Part shown: positions 1 through 7,036 of the stretch, piece by piece
Layout: the number at the start of each line of letters is the position of its first letter
Numbering within the stretch: the stretch's first letter is position 1
Assembly (NCBI GenBank): GCA_021778575.1
Contig: JAJYCH010000066.1
Span: forward strand, 1 to 11,702
Direction: 5' to 3'
Length of the DNA: 11,702 nucleotides
From: Planctomycetota bacterium
Lineage (GTDB): Bacteria; Planctomycetota; Planctomycetia; Isosphaerales; Isosphaeraceae
Program-made: the position numbers and the translations under genes
The notes under the pieces: model-generated
What the model was told of the DNA's origin: nothing
Seen by the model: only the letters and a program-made list of their open reading frames with translations
Database searches by the model: none

Positions 1-1356
1 CGGACCGGTCGCCCTGTCGCCGACCAGGAGGTCCGGGTCGTGATCGACCCCAACACCTACGGCGCTGCCGGTCGGACCGACTCCCAAGGGCGGTTCCGGA
101 TCGTCCGCGATGATCTTCACGCCCGGATCTCGCTCAAACTCGGCGGTTCTGTTGGTATTCATGGGGGAAGTGGCCCCTACCTGGGCCAGGCCCGAGAAAT
201 CGTCGACAGTCCGAATCCCGGCGAGTCGATCGAGAACTTCCGTCTCGGAGCCGGAGTGACTGTCACTGGTCGGGTGATCGAGGAAAGAACCGGCAAACCG
301 CTCTCCGCTTATGATTTCGAGGATTGCCCGTCCGGCTATTTCCGGGCGGGCTTCCTCTACTACATGCCGCTGGCCGGCAACCAGACGGCGAGCCAAGGCG
401 ACCTGGCCCGCTATTATCAGCTTCTACCGGGTAACGATGTGCCGGGCGATTGTCTCTCCACCATCAACGAGGACGGGACCTTTCGACTGGTCGTCCCCCC
501 GGGACCAGGCGTCCTGATGTTTCAACGTTACTACGGTACGGGACTGTTCTCGATGTTCAATCCCTGGCCCGAGAGCCGGGGAACCCATCGCAGATTCGCC
601 GAGCCGAACCTCACCCGTCGCTTAACTGTCGACGGAGCGGGGTCGGTTCCCGGCACCGACGAGGCAAGCTTGCCCGGTGCATTCGGTCCGATCTCGCTCC
701 GGTCCTTTATTGCCTACAAGGTAATCAACCCGCCAGCGGCTACCGAATCGCTCAACCTGGATATCACGATCCCCAAACCGAGAACACGCGAGGTCCGGTT
801 CACCTCGCCAGCGGGAGCGCCGGTACGTGGCGTCTCGCTCTCGGGAGTCGTCGATTTTGCTTCCTCGCAGACGGTCGCTCTCGATGGCGATCGGATCGAG
901 ATCCTCGGTCTTGATCCCACCCGTCTGCGTGAATGCGTGGCCCTGAGTGCCGATGGAAAATTCTTCGCCCACTTCCAGATCAAGGGCGACTCGACCGAAC
1001 CGGTGACGATCACCATGCAGGTGGCTCCGACCCTGTCAGGCCGATTACTGGACCCAGCCGGTCAGCCGATCGCGGCGGCAAGGATGAATGTTCAATTCGA
1101 GGTGGCTGATCCGAACCAGGTCGAAAGGTTACCCAGACCTCCGGCCACGATCACAGACGCTGATGGCCGCTTTACTGTCCAGGGAATCTGTCCCGGCTTG
1201 ACCGCGAAGATTAACTTCATCGGTTTCGTCGAGGTCCCGAGGCCGGGAGCGAACCCGAACCAACCCAGCGTCTATCAACCCTCAATCCTCGACGCCCTCA
1301 AGCTTGAACCGGGCGAGAACCGGGACCTGGGAGAGATCCGAGTTACTCCACGGTAA
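1..1356 (+). CDS. Carboxypeptidase regulatory-like domain protein (5' end outside window)
   Basis: The frame is open from base 1 and ends at TAA 1354-1356, so about 451 C-terminal residues are visible and the true start lies upstream. A GTG at 40 is only an internal codon, because the residues before it (TGRPVADQEVRV) already belong to a domain. The protein consists of repeated beta-sandwich units of the carboxypeptidase regulatory / transthyretin-like type. Each has the pattern 'G-x-V/L ... G-x-P-V/L/I ... D-x-x-G-x-F'. Visible copies are near residues 1-35, 86-170 (TGRVIEERTGKPLSAY, later NEDGTFRL) and 345-395 (LSGRLLDPAGQPIAAA, later TDADGRFTV). A more divergent unit lies near 263-285 (VRFTSPAGAPVRGVSLSG). 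Such domains usually sit in exported or cell-surface proteins and are common in planctomycetes. No catalytic domain is visible; one could lie in the missing N-terminal part. No downstream partner on this strand: it converges on the peptidase gene. Confidence 0.8.
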   Translation, partial: RTGRPVADQEVRVVIDPNTYGAAGRTDSQGRFRIVRDDLHARISLKLGGSVGIHGGSGPYLGQAREIVDSPNPGESIENFRLGAGVTVTGRVIEERTGKPLSAYDFEDCPSGYFRAGFLYYMPLAGNQTASQGDLARYYQLLPGNDVPGDCLSTINEDGTFRLVVPPGPGVLMFQRYYGTGLFSMFNPWPESRGTHRRFAEPNLTRRLTVDGAGSVPGTDEASLPGAFGPISLRSFIAYKVINPPAATESLNLDITIPKPRTREVRFTSPAGAPVRGVSLSGVVDFASSQTVALDGDRIEILGLDPTRLRECVALSADGKFFAHFQIKGDSTEPVTITMQVAPTLSGRLLDPAGQPIAAARMNVQFEVADPNQVERLPRPPATITDADGRFTVQGICPGLTAKINFIGFVEVPRPGANPNQPSVYQPSILDALKLEPGENRDLGEIRVTPR

Positions 1357-1397
1357 CGGTCGGACCCGGTGATCGGAACGCCCCGATTAGCCAGAAT

Positions 1398-1428
1398 GGA
1401 GGACAGGTGATTGATTCCCCTGCCCTCC
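1398..1428. terminator. Stem-loop between convergent genes, possible bidirectional terminator
   Basis: Arms GGAGGACAGG (1398-1407) and CCTGCCCTCC (1419-1428) enclose an 11-base loop. In a plus-strand transcript there is one A-C mismatch. In a minus-strand transcript the same position becomes a G-U pair, giving an uninterrupted 10-bp stem. It lies 42 bases after the stop of the left gene and 16 bases beyond the stop of the peptidase gene, where a shared terminator would be expected. There is no good U-run on either side, so it is not a textbook intrinsic terminator. Confidence 0.45.
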
Positions 1429-1443
1429 GGTGAGCGGCCAGAT

Positions 1444-2460
1444 TCACTTCGGGGCCGGTGTCGCCCGGTTCTTGACGTGTTTGTCGGCCCAGTCGAACAT
1501 CTCGGCGAGGACGTGAAGCACCGATTCGCGGCCCCGGTAACCGTGCGACTCGTGCGGCAGCATGACCAGCCGAGCGGTCCCCCCTCCTCCCTTGATCGCC
1601 TGGAATAGCCGTTCGGACTGGATCGGAAATGTCCCGGTGTTGTTGTCGGCCTCGCCGTGGATCAGCAGGATCGGCTCGTTGATCTTGTTGGCGTAGGTGA
1701 AGGGCGACATCTTCATATAAAGGTCGGTCGCTTCCCAGAACGACCGGCGCTCGCTCTGGAATCCGAACGGCGTGAGGCTCCGATTGTACGCGCCGGATCG
1801 GGCGATCCCGGCGGCGAAGAGGTCGGAGTGGGCCAGCAAGTTGGCCGTCATGAACGCGCCGTAGCTATGGCCGCCGACGCCGACTCGCTGTGGATCGATC
1901 ACCCCTTTGGCGTCGAGTGTCTCGATCGCCGCGCGGGCCGAGGCGACAATTTGCTCGACAAACGTGTCGTTCATCGTGTCGGGCGAGCCGACGACCGGCA
2001 TCGTCGCGTCCATCAGCACGGCATACCCTTGCGTGAGGAAAAACAAGGGAGAATCGCCCCGAAGCGAGGTGAATCGGTCGGGCGAGCCCCGGACCTGTCC
2101 CGCCGTCGCGGCGTCGGAATACTCCAGGGGATACGCCCAGACGATCAGCGGAAGCCTGGTCCCCGTCTGGTAACCGGGCGGCAGGTAGAGCGTCCCTGAG
2201 AGGGGTACGCCATCGGCCCGGCGATACTTGATCAATTCCTTGGTTACCCCGGTCAGTTCGGGCGCGGGATCTTTGAAGTCGGTCAGCTTCGTCCGCTCTC
2301 CCGACTTCAAGTCACGCACATAAACGTTGTTCGGCTCGGTCTTCGACTGACTCTCGGTCAAGATCCGGGTTCGCGACGAGCCGACGAATCCCAGCGGTGT
2401 TTCGTAGACGCCCGACCCGCACTGAAACAGCCGCACCTTCTGGAGCGTCTTCAGATCCAT
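1444..2460 (-). CDS. C-terminal fragment of the S9 peptidase (catalytic alpha/beta-hydrolase domain)
   Basis: This frame gives 338 residues carrying the peptidase S9 catalytic domain. The nucleophile motif GGHSYGAF places the serine at residue 199. The acid is in LLIHGEADNNTG (Asp272) and the histidine in LPHESHGYR (His306), so the full triad is present. The run LPPGYQTGTRLPLIVWAYP and the oxyanion-region residues that follow are standard for the family. The Met at 2460 is probably not a natural start. The same frame stays open upstream and encodes ESGDRPFLDR, which belongs to the intact protein, and no ribosome binding site precedes the ATG. The ATG overlaps the stop of the N-terminal frame by 10 bases (ATGGATCTGA). 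Automated annotation may list this as a separate 'prolyl oligopeptidase family' gene. Confidence 0.75.
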   Translation of the reverse strand: MDLKTLQKVRLFQCGSGVYETPLGFVGSSRTRILTESQSKTEPNNVYVRDLKSGERTKLTDFKDPAPELTGVTKELIKYRRADGVPLSGTLYLPPGYQTGTRLPLIVWAYPLEYSDAATAGQVRGSPDRFTSLRGDSPLFFLTQGYAVLMDATMPVVGSPDTMNDTFVEQIVASARAAIETLDAKGVIDPQRVGVGGHSYGAFMTANLLAHSDLFAAGIARSGAYNRSLTPFGFQSERRSFWEATDLYMKMSPFTYANKINEPILLIHGEADNNTGTFPIQSERLFQAIKGGGGTARLVMLPHESHGYRGRESVLHVLAEMFDWADKHVKNRATPAPK

Positions 2461-3842
2461 CCGATCGAGAAAGGGCCGATCACCAGACTCGCCCGCCCTC
2501 GACCGAGCAGATAAATGCTATCGCCGTCCTGAAGGATGACCGACTGACCATCAGGTCGGGTCTGAAGCACCGGCGTGCCCGGGTTGCCATAGGCGTCGTT
2601 GATCGAGAGGTCAAAGATGATCTGGGGATTCTCGAGATTCTTCAGATTGATCAGACTTGTGGTTCGCCAGCGGCGATCGCGATCGGTCTCGGTCAGCAAG
2701 ACCCGACCGTCTGTCAACCAGTTCAGCCCGGTGAAACGGTGCTTGACCTTGAGAAGCTCGCCCGGCATGTCGGTGAACGGTGCATCGAGAACCATCAACT
2801 GATCGCGGTACGGGGCCTTCCGGGTCGGGTCGCCGCCGTCGAGCGCCTCGGCCCAGATCAGAGAGGCCGAATCGTTGGGGGTCCAGCCGACCCCTCTTGG
2901 CCCTTTTGGAACTCCTTGACGTGGCGTATCGTCGGCGACGGGAAGGTCGGCGATTGTCTTGACCAGTTTGCCGGCAGTGTCGAGCACGACGATCGTTTTC
3001 GCGAACGACTGATAGGGCACCCGGTACGAGAACGGAGTTCTGAGCGTCGTCACCAGTATATACTTGCCATCGGGCGAGACCTCGGCCGATGCGATCAGTC
3101 CCGGCTCACCGATCGACGCGATCGCGCCGGTGGCGGCTTCGAGCCGGGCGAGCTGGCTGGTCGCGTAATAAGCGAAAAGCTCCTCGTCACGCGGGCTCTT
3201 GAGCAGATCCTGATAGGTCGCCACCTGGGCCACCTTGCCCGAGGCTTCCTCGATATTCGGTCCCGACGGAGCCTCGGGTTCAGCCGGAGCGGCCCCCCGG
3301 CCCGGCGCGACTCGCTGAATCAGGAGATGCCTCGAATCCTCCCATTCGAACCCGCGACCGAGAACGTCGACGAGCCTCAGTTCCGGGATCGCGTGAGCCA
3401 GACCCGTCTTCGAGTCGGCGACCCAGAGTTCGATACCGTCCGACAGGTCGCGCGTGAAGGCAAACGCCGACCCATCGGGCGACCAGATCGGCATCCCGAT
3501 CCGAGCCCCGGGCGGCAATTCGACCCGCAAGCGCGGTCGACCGTCGAGCGGAACAATCGTGATCCCCGAATACCGGACCGTTCGCTGGCGACCACCCAGA
3601 CCGGGGTCGATCCGGACACCCGCCAGCCTGAGAATCGGCCGGGCCAGCTCCTTGATCGGTGGATAGCCTTCGACGTCCACCAGCAAAAGCGTCTCGCGGG
3701 TCGGGCTTTCGTTGATGGCCGGCGGGAGCGGAGTGTCGAGGATCTTGACGACCTCGGGTGGGGGAAGCCGATAGCTTGATTGAGCCTGAACCAGGCTCGA
3801 CGCCAGGACGAAGCCAAACGTAGTGAGCATCCACCGCTTCAT
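2451..3842 (-). CDS. N-terminal fragment of the S9 peptidase (signal peptide and propeller region)
   Basis: This frame gives 463 residues, of which about the first 449 are authentic; the last 14 are out of register. It begins with a Sec-type signal peptide (MKRWMLTTFGFVLASSLVQA, cleavage likely near residue 20-22), so the enzyme acts outside the cytoplasm. Next is the stretch YRLPPPEVVKILDTPLPPA, which I recognise as typical of bacterial glutamyl-endopeptidase-like S9 proteins. Then come WSPDG- and SPDGKYI-like blades (for example PIWSPDGSAFAFTRD and AEVSPDGKYILVTT) of the substrate-gating propeller. The ATG at 3842 has a strong GGGAGG ribosome binding site (3849-3854) six bases upstream, which fixes the start. 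On its own this fragment has no catalytic residues. Confidence 0.75.
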   Translation of the reverse strand: MKRWMLTTFGFVLASSLVQAQSSYRLPPPEVVKILDTPLPPAINESPTRETLLLVDVEGYPPIKELARPILRLAGVRIDPGLGGRQRTVRYSGITIVPLDGRPRLRVELPPGARIGMPIWSPDGSAFAFTRDLSDGIELWVADSKTGLAHAIPELRLVDVLGRGFEWEDSRHLLIQRVAPGRGAAPAEPEAPSGPNIEEASGKVAQVATYQDLLKSPRDEELFAYYATSQLARLEAATGAIASIGEPGLIASAEVSPDGKYILVTTLRTPFSYRVPYQSFAKTIVVLDTAGKLVKTIADLPVADDTPRQGVPKGPRGVGWTPNDSASLIWAEALDGGDPTRKAPYRDQLMVLDAPFTDMPGELLKVKHRFTGLNWLTDGRVLLTETDRDRRWRTTSLINLKNLENPQIIFDLSINDAYGNPGTPVLQTRPDGQSVILQDGDSIYLLGRGRASLVIGPFSIGWI

Positions 3843-3848
3843 TGCGAA

Positions 3849-3854
3849 CCTCCC
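3849..3854 (-). promoter_or_regulatory. Ribosome binding site of the S9 peptidase gene
   Basis: The minus-strand sequence GGGAGG lies six bases before the ATG at 3842. It is one of the few strong Shine-Dalgarno matches in the window and confirms that start. Confidence 0.7.
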
Positions 3855-3879
3855 GGTGACCCGTTGCCAGTCCGATCAT

Positions 3880-3898
3880 CCGACGGTCCCACCATCGG
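3880..3898 (-). other. Intercistronic hairpin between kinase and peptidase genes
   Basis: On the minus strand CCGATGGT and ACCGTCGG form an eight-pair stem with one U-G pair and a three-base GGG loop. It lies in the 101-base gap after the kinase stop (3944) and 37 bases before the peptidase start. There is no U-tract after it, so it could be a weak attenuator, an mRNA-stability element or chance in GC-rich DNA. No separate promoter for the peptidase gene is evident in this gap. Confidence 0.3.
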
Positions 3899-3943
3899 CG
3901 TTGCGGCACCAGTCTATGGGAAGCGATAGGTTCGAGTCCACCA

Positions 3944-6700
3944 TCAGCGAGGGACAACCCGCAAGCCCGAGAGCCGGTCGTGTGGCCCGTCATGCGGGAG
4001 CAACAGCGCCGACACAACGTAGAGCGGCAGCAAGGCAACTGCCAGCCCGAACACGAACCAGCCGGGCCAGTCCACCGTCGGAATCCTCCAGTGGACCCAG
4101 ACCGATGCCAGCAGGAGGACCGTCACCGGGGTCCAGACCAGCAGCGCTCGCCAGCAACACCGCCAGCGAGGAGCAAGCCGTCCATCGGATCGGACCAGGC
4201 CCAGGCCCGCCAGTTTGAGCGCCACTCCTCCCCTCGCGAGAAGGTTCCAGACCACCCAGAGTAACGGAAACGAACCGATCGATACCAAGGCCACCACTTT
4301 TCGGACCGGTTCGATCGAAAACTCGTTGGATTGGGCGATCTCAACCAGCGCCTGATCCAGCGGGCCGTCGATCAGGAAGTACGCGGAGGAATAGGCGACC
4401 ACCAGGCCCAGTGACAGGAACAGCGCCATCACGCCGAGGTGAGTGGCTCGCTGGCCGATGGCGACTTCGGTCGGCTGGTGACGGGTCGCTTCGAGTTCGG
4501 CCCGGAACGCATCGACCGAGGGGTAAGCGTTCTTGCCACCCAGAAGCCGGTTGAGTATCGCCGAGGCATGGATCGGCACGGGGCTACTGATCTTCTCGGG
4601 AACCTTGTCGGAACGACGTCGTCCGCCTTCGAGCGCGACCGCCGCCACCTTCCGGAGCAAGTCGAGCGCCCGAGCCTGGTCGGCCAGTCCGTCGGAGTCC
4701 ACCGACGACGCGGTCAGCCCGAGCGAGTCGACCAGGATCGCCCGGCCGTCCGGCTGAATCCAGATCTGGTCGACCGTCAATCCCGTCTGCAAGGTCAACT
4801 CGCGACACGACGAGGCCAGCTCGTCGGCCAGGTCTTCGAGGATCGGGCGCGTCTCATGCCAGGTCAGACCATCGGGTCCGGCCAGATCCGCGACCGGACA
4901 ACCGGCGGGAGCAACGAAGGCGTCCCAGCGTCCTTCGTGCTGTTCGCCACCGGCCAGCCAGCGCGGGCGGGTCGCCCGGGCGATCTCGCGCCGCGCCGCA
5001 TCGGGCGCGGGGCTTCCTTTCGGTCGGATCACGATCCAGGCCTCGCGCCCCAGCGTCGAATCTTCACCGGCCACGACCCGACGATCCGGCTCCCAGCGGA
5101 TCGCGCCCCGAACCTTGTACGGACCGACACTCTGCAACACCCCGACCGGTCGCAGGACACTCCCGCGATCGCGACCGAGCGACCGTCGAGGGTCCGCGAC
5201 GCGTCGCCGCTGGTCCCGCGGCAAGCTGACCACTCGGGTTCCGGCAATCACGTCGTGCAGGCTGCGACCGTCTCCCTTGAACCGCATCGTCAGTCCGAGC
5301 ACGACGAGACCGAAAATCTCGAGCAGCAGGCTGCCATTCTGGATCATCTCGGGCGCGTTCAGATACCAGAGGCAATCGATCGGAAGGTCGGCGATGATCA
5401 GGAAGATCACCGCCCTGAGGAACGACCGACCCACTCCGGCGATCTCCAGACCGCTGATCCCAGCCACCCGGAGCCGGAGCAACCACTTTCCCGGCGAGCC
5501 GCCCCAGACACCATCGCTGATGGTGAAATAAACGAGCGTCGTCGCGAGACTGATTCCCAAACGGACCATCCCGGTCAACGGGAACTCGAAGACGAGAAGC
5601 AAGAACAGAGCAAGAACAAAGTAATCAAACAGGTAAGCGCCGATCCGAAGTCCCACCTTCGCCGCCGGGACCTGACCGGGCACGAACGGCAGGATGGCGG
5701 TCCGGAGTTCGTCGAGATCGCGATAACGCCGGTCGAGATCACGTTCCAGCCCTTTGCGGATCGCCCGATCGAGCCCGATCGGAACTTCGGGGCGGACCTG
5801 TCGAGCCGAAGGCGCCGGATCAGTCACGATCCGAGCCATCGTCGCCGAAGCATCGCCCCGGTCGAACGGCGCCCGGCCGGTCAGCAGAAAGAACAGCGTG
5901 GCCGAGGTGGAATAAACGTCGGTCCGGCCGTCGAGCGCATCGACCTTGATCTGCTCGGGAGACGCGTAAAGCGGCGTGCCGAGGAACGCGCCTGTCCTGG
6001 TCAGATGCGCCGCGCCGGATTGCGACTTCGACAGGCCAAAATCACCAACCTTGACGCGACCATCGCTATCGAGAAAGCAATTCGATGGCTTGACGTCGCG
6101 ATGAATCAAACCCAGTCGATGAGCCTCGCGCAACCCCTCGATCACGTCGAGAATCTTGACCACCGCGTCGCCGACGCCGAGTGGTCCCCCCTTCTCCACC
6201 AGATCCTGAAGGGTGTCGCCGGTCATCAGTTCCATGGCGATGAATGGCCGGCCGTCATCGTCTTCATCGGCTTCGAGCACGAACACGCACCGAGGATGCG
6301 CCAGCGAGCTGGCAAGCCGGCCCTCCTGGCGAAATCGCTCGACCGCGCCGGCCGAATCGACGTAACCCGGCGCGATGATCTTGAGAGCGACTTTCCGCCC
6401 GTGCCGCGAATCCTCCGCCTCGTAGACCGTGCCCATCCCCCCTCGACCAAGTTGCCGGATCAACCGATAACCCTTGACTCGCTCGGGTGTCTCGGTGCGA
6501 GCCCGGACCACGGTCGTCGGTATGTAATCGACCGTTTCCTCCCCACGGATCAAGGGATGAGCCTGATCCGAGAGGCGATCGATTGTCACCTCGGTCGTCG
6601 AGGGACGAAGCGACTGGCCGCAATACGCGCAAAAGCTGGGACGGTCGGAGCCGCTATAATCCAGCTCCCGGGAGCATTGGCCGCAGATGACGCGAGGCAT
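3944..6700 (-). CDS. Membrane serine/threonine protein kinase with two RDD domains and a degenerate second kinase domain
   Basis: From the ATG at 6700 the protein has 918 residues. It opens with a short zinc ribbon (CGQC at 6-9, CAYC at 24-27). A Hanks-type kinase follows at about 78-340: glycine loop GRGGMG (85-90), VALK lysine 107, HRDVKPSN with catalytic Asp202 and Asn207, DFG Asp220, and GTPLYASPEQ. An RDD membrane domain with several helices spans about 348-493, containing GGSPGKWLLRLRV and ending SLHDVIAGTRVV. A second kinase-like stretch (about 526-736) lacks the glycine loop and HRD triad but keeps PDGRAILVDSLGL where the first kinase has SDGRVKVGDFGL. A second membrane region (about 753-918) ends PHDRLSGLRVV, an RDD-like end. 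It probably senses or relays signals at the membrane by Ser/Thr phosphorylation; substrates are unknown. The frame is open to 6787, but the Met opening MPRVICGQC fits a zinc-ribbon start and has AAGGA upstream. Confidence 0.85.
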   Translation of the reverse strand: MPRVICGQCSRELDYSGSDRPSFCAYCGQSLRPSTTEVTIDRLSDQAHPLIRGEETVDYIPTTVVRARTETPERVKGYRLIRQLGRGGMGTVYEAEDSRHGRKVALKIIAPGYVDSAGAVERFRQEGRLASSLAHPRCVFVLEADEDDDGRPFIAMELMTGDTLQDLVEKGGPLGVGDAVVKILDVIEGLREAHRLGLIHRDVKPSNCFLDSDGRVKVGDFGLSKSQSGAAHLTRTGAFLGTPLYASPEQIKVDALDGRTDVYSTSATLFFLLTGRAPFDRGDASATMARIVTDPAPSARQVRPEVPIGLDRAIRKGLERDLDRRYRDLDELRTAILPFVPGQVPAAKVGLRIGAYLFDYFVLALFLLLVFEFPLTGMVRLGISLATTLVYFTISDGVWGGSPGKWLLRLRVAGISGLEIAGVGRSFLRAVIFLIIADLPIDCLWYLNAPEMIQNGSLLLEIFGLVVLGLTMRFKGDGRSLHDVIAGTRVVSLPRDQRRRVADPRRSLGRDRGSVLRPVGVLQSVGPYKVRGAIRWEPDRRVVAGEDSTLGREAWIVIRPKGSPAPDAARREIARATRPRWLAGGEQHEGRWDAFVAPAGCPVADLAGPDGLTWHETRPILEDLADELASSCRELTLQTGLTVDQIWIQPDGRAILVDSLGLTASSVDSDGLADQARALDLLRKVAAVALEGGRRRSDKVPEKISSPVPIHASAILNRLLGGKNAYPSVDAFRAELEATRHQPTEVAIGQRATHLGVMALFLSLGLVVAYSSAYFLIDGPLDQALVEIAQSNEFSIEPVRKVVALVSIGSFPLLWVVWNLLARGGVALKLAGLGLVRSDGRLAPRWRCCWRALLVWTPVTVLLLASVWVHWRIPTVDWPGWFVFGLAVALLPLYVVSALLLPHDGPHDRLSGLRVVPR

Positions 6701-6931
6701 GAAGCAATAGATCCTTATCGTGGCAGAATTCGCCGTATCGGGTTTAACCATTCGTCTCGATCCTTGCAAGCGAGACCTGGTTGTCACTCACCTCGACGTT
6801 TGTCCCGAAGTATGAGATCGGCCCGAATCAAGCCGTAGAGACCAGGGATCGCCAATCAGGAAAGAAACCAAAGTGGGGGGGGTACTTTTCCCGTCGTGGC
6901 GGTTTTACAACACGATCCGCAACAAGAGACT

Positions 6932-6958
6932 TTCGGCGAACTTGCGACGTTCGCCGAA
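6932..6958. promoter_or_regulatory. Perfect inverted repeat, likely operator
   Basis: TTCGGCGAAC (6932-6941) and GTTCGCCGAA (6949-6958) are exact reverse complements separated by seven bases. Each arm also contains the palindromic core TTCG-N-CGAA, so the element can be read as two tandem copies of that core with centres 18 bp apart. The spacer holds the -35 box of the rightward promoter, a position where a bound protein would block RNA polymerase. The inner part CGAAC-N7-GTTCG recalls the Gram-positive SOS box CGAAC-N4-GTTCG, but the spacing differs, so I do not assign it to LexA. Confidence 0.6.
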
Positions 6959-6970
6959 CCAAGATATGCT
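6942..6970 (+). promoter_or_regulatory. Sigma70-like promoter for the HhH-protein/nuclease pair
   Basis: TTGCGA at 6942-6947 and TATGCT at 6965-6970 are separated by exactly 17 bases. Each hexamer has four of six consensus bases and the key TTG and TA positions. Transcription would begin near 6977 and leave a leader of about 60 bases before the ATG at 7037. The -35 box lies inside the inverted repeat, suggesting repression. Confidence 0.5.
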
Positions 6971-7025
6971 CGATTACTCGGTCATTTCCAGCGGCTGCCA
7001 CTCTCCCTCGGTTCCTTCGCGCTAC

Positions 7026-7029
7026 GAGG
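7026..7029 (+). promoter_or_regulatory. Ribosome binding site deciding the HhH-protein start
   Basis: GAGG lies seven bases before the ATG at 7037. It supports this start over the GTG at 6896, which would place the promoter inside the gene and bury the signal peptide. Confidence 0.5.
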
Positions 7030-7036
7030 TTGTGCC

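Larger units (their letters stand above)
1444..3842 (-). pseudogene. Secreted S9 serine peptidase, glutamyl-endopeptidase type, split by a frameshift
   Basis: The two adjacent minus-strand frames together make one S9 (prolyl oligopeptidase clan) peptidase of the family that includes chloroplast glutamyl endopeptidase. It has a signal peptide, a beta-propeller-like N-terminal half and an alpha/beta-hydrolase C-terminal half. The N-terminal frame reads through Leu-Gly-Arg-Gly near 2499, then goes out of register and stops at 2451-2453. The other frame supplies AGESGDRPFLDR immediately before the Met at 2460. The family has a conserved stretch here of the form G-x-G-A-(S/T)-P-x-G-x-x-P-F-L-D, so adding one G in the minus-strand tract GGGCGGG (+ strand 2492-2498) restores a continuous protein of about 799 residues, a usual length. 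No other lesion is visible and the catalytic triad is intact. It is therefore either a very recent mutation or a sequence/assembly error. The gene follows the kinase gene on the same strand after a 101-base gap. Confidence 0.75.
6701..7036. other. Divergent intergenic control region between kinase and HhH-protein genes
   Basis: This 336-base stretch holds no convincing gene. Rightward it contains the promoter and inverted repeat listed separately. Leftward there is only a weak promoter candidate for the kinase: TTGCAA at 6764-6769 (minus strand), 17 bases, then TAAACC at 6741-6746, which matches the -10 consensus poorly. An uninterrupted run of eight G at 6875-6882 is flanked by AAAGT and ACTTT, which are complementary. 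Confidence 0.5.

Noticed and set aside
2397..3779. Plus-strand open frame of 460 codons opposite the peptidase gene
   Set aside because: Low-complexity, charged antisense translation with no recognisable motif; the opposite strand carries the S9 peptidase.
3929..3939. GGTTCGAGTCC, resembling the T-arm of a tRNA
   Set aside because: Only two of the five T-stem pairs can form, and no acceptor, D or anticodon arms are found around it.
3280..4038. Minus-strand frame of 252 codons overlapping the peptidase start and the kinase end
   Set aside because: It overlaps two well-supported genes in another frame and its translation is Arg/Ser/Gly-rich shadow sequence.
6701..6787. 29-residue N-terminal extension of the kinase
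   Set aside because: The extension has no recognisable content, while the internal Met opens directly on the zinc ribbon and has an upstream purine-rich site. The longer form is not fully excluded.
4439..6838. Very long plus-strand open frame (799 codons) opposite the kinase gene
   Set aside because: Its translation is rich in Arg, Asp, Gln and Pro without any domain, signal or membrane pattern, as expected for the antisense of GC-rich coding DNA. The minus strand has clear kinase motifs.
6896..7036. GTG-initiated N-terminal extension of the HhH protein
   Set aside because: It would place the promoter and inverted repeat inside the coding region and put 47 residues before the signal peptide. 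The ATG at 7037 has its own ribosome binding site.
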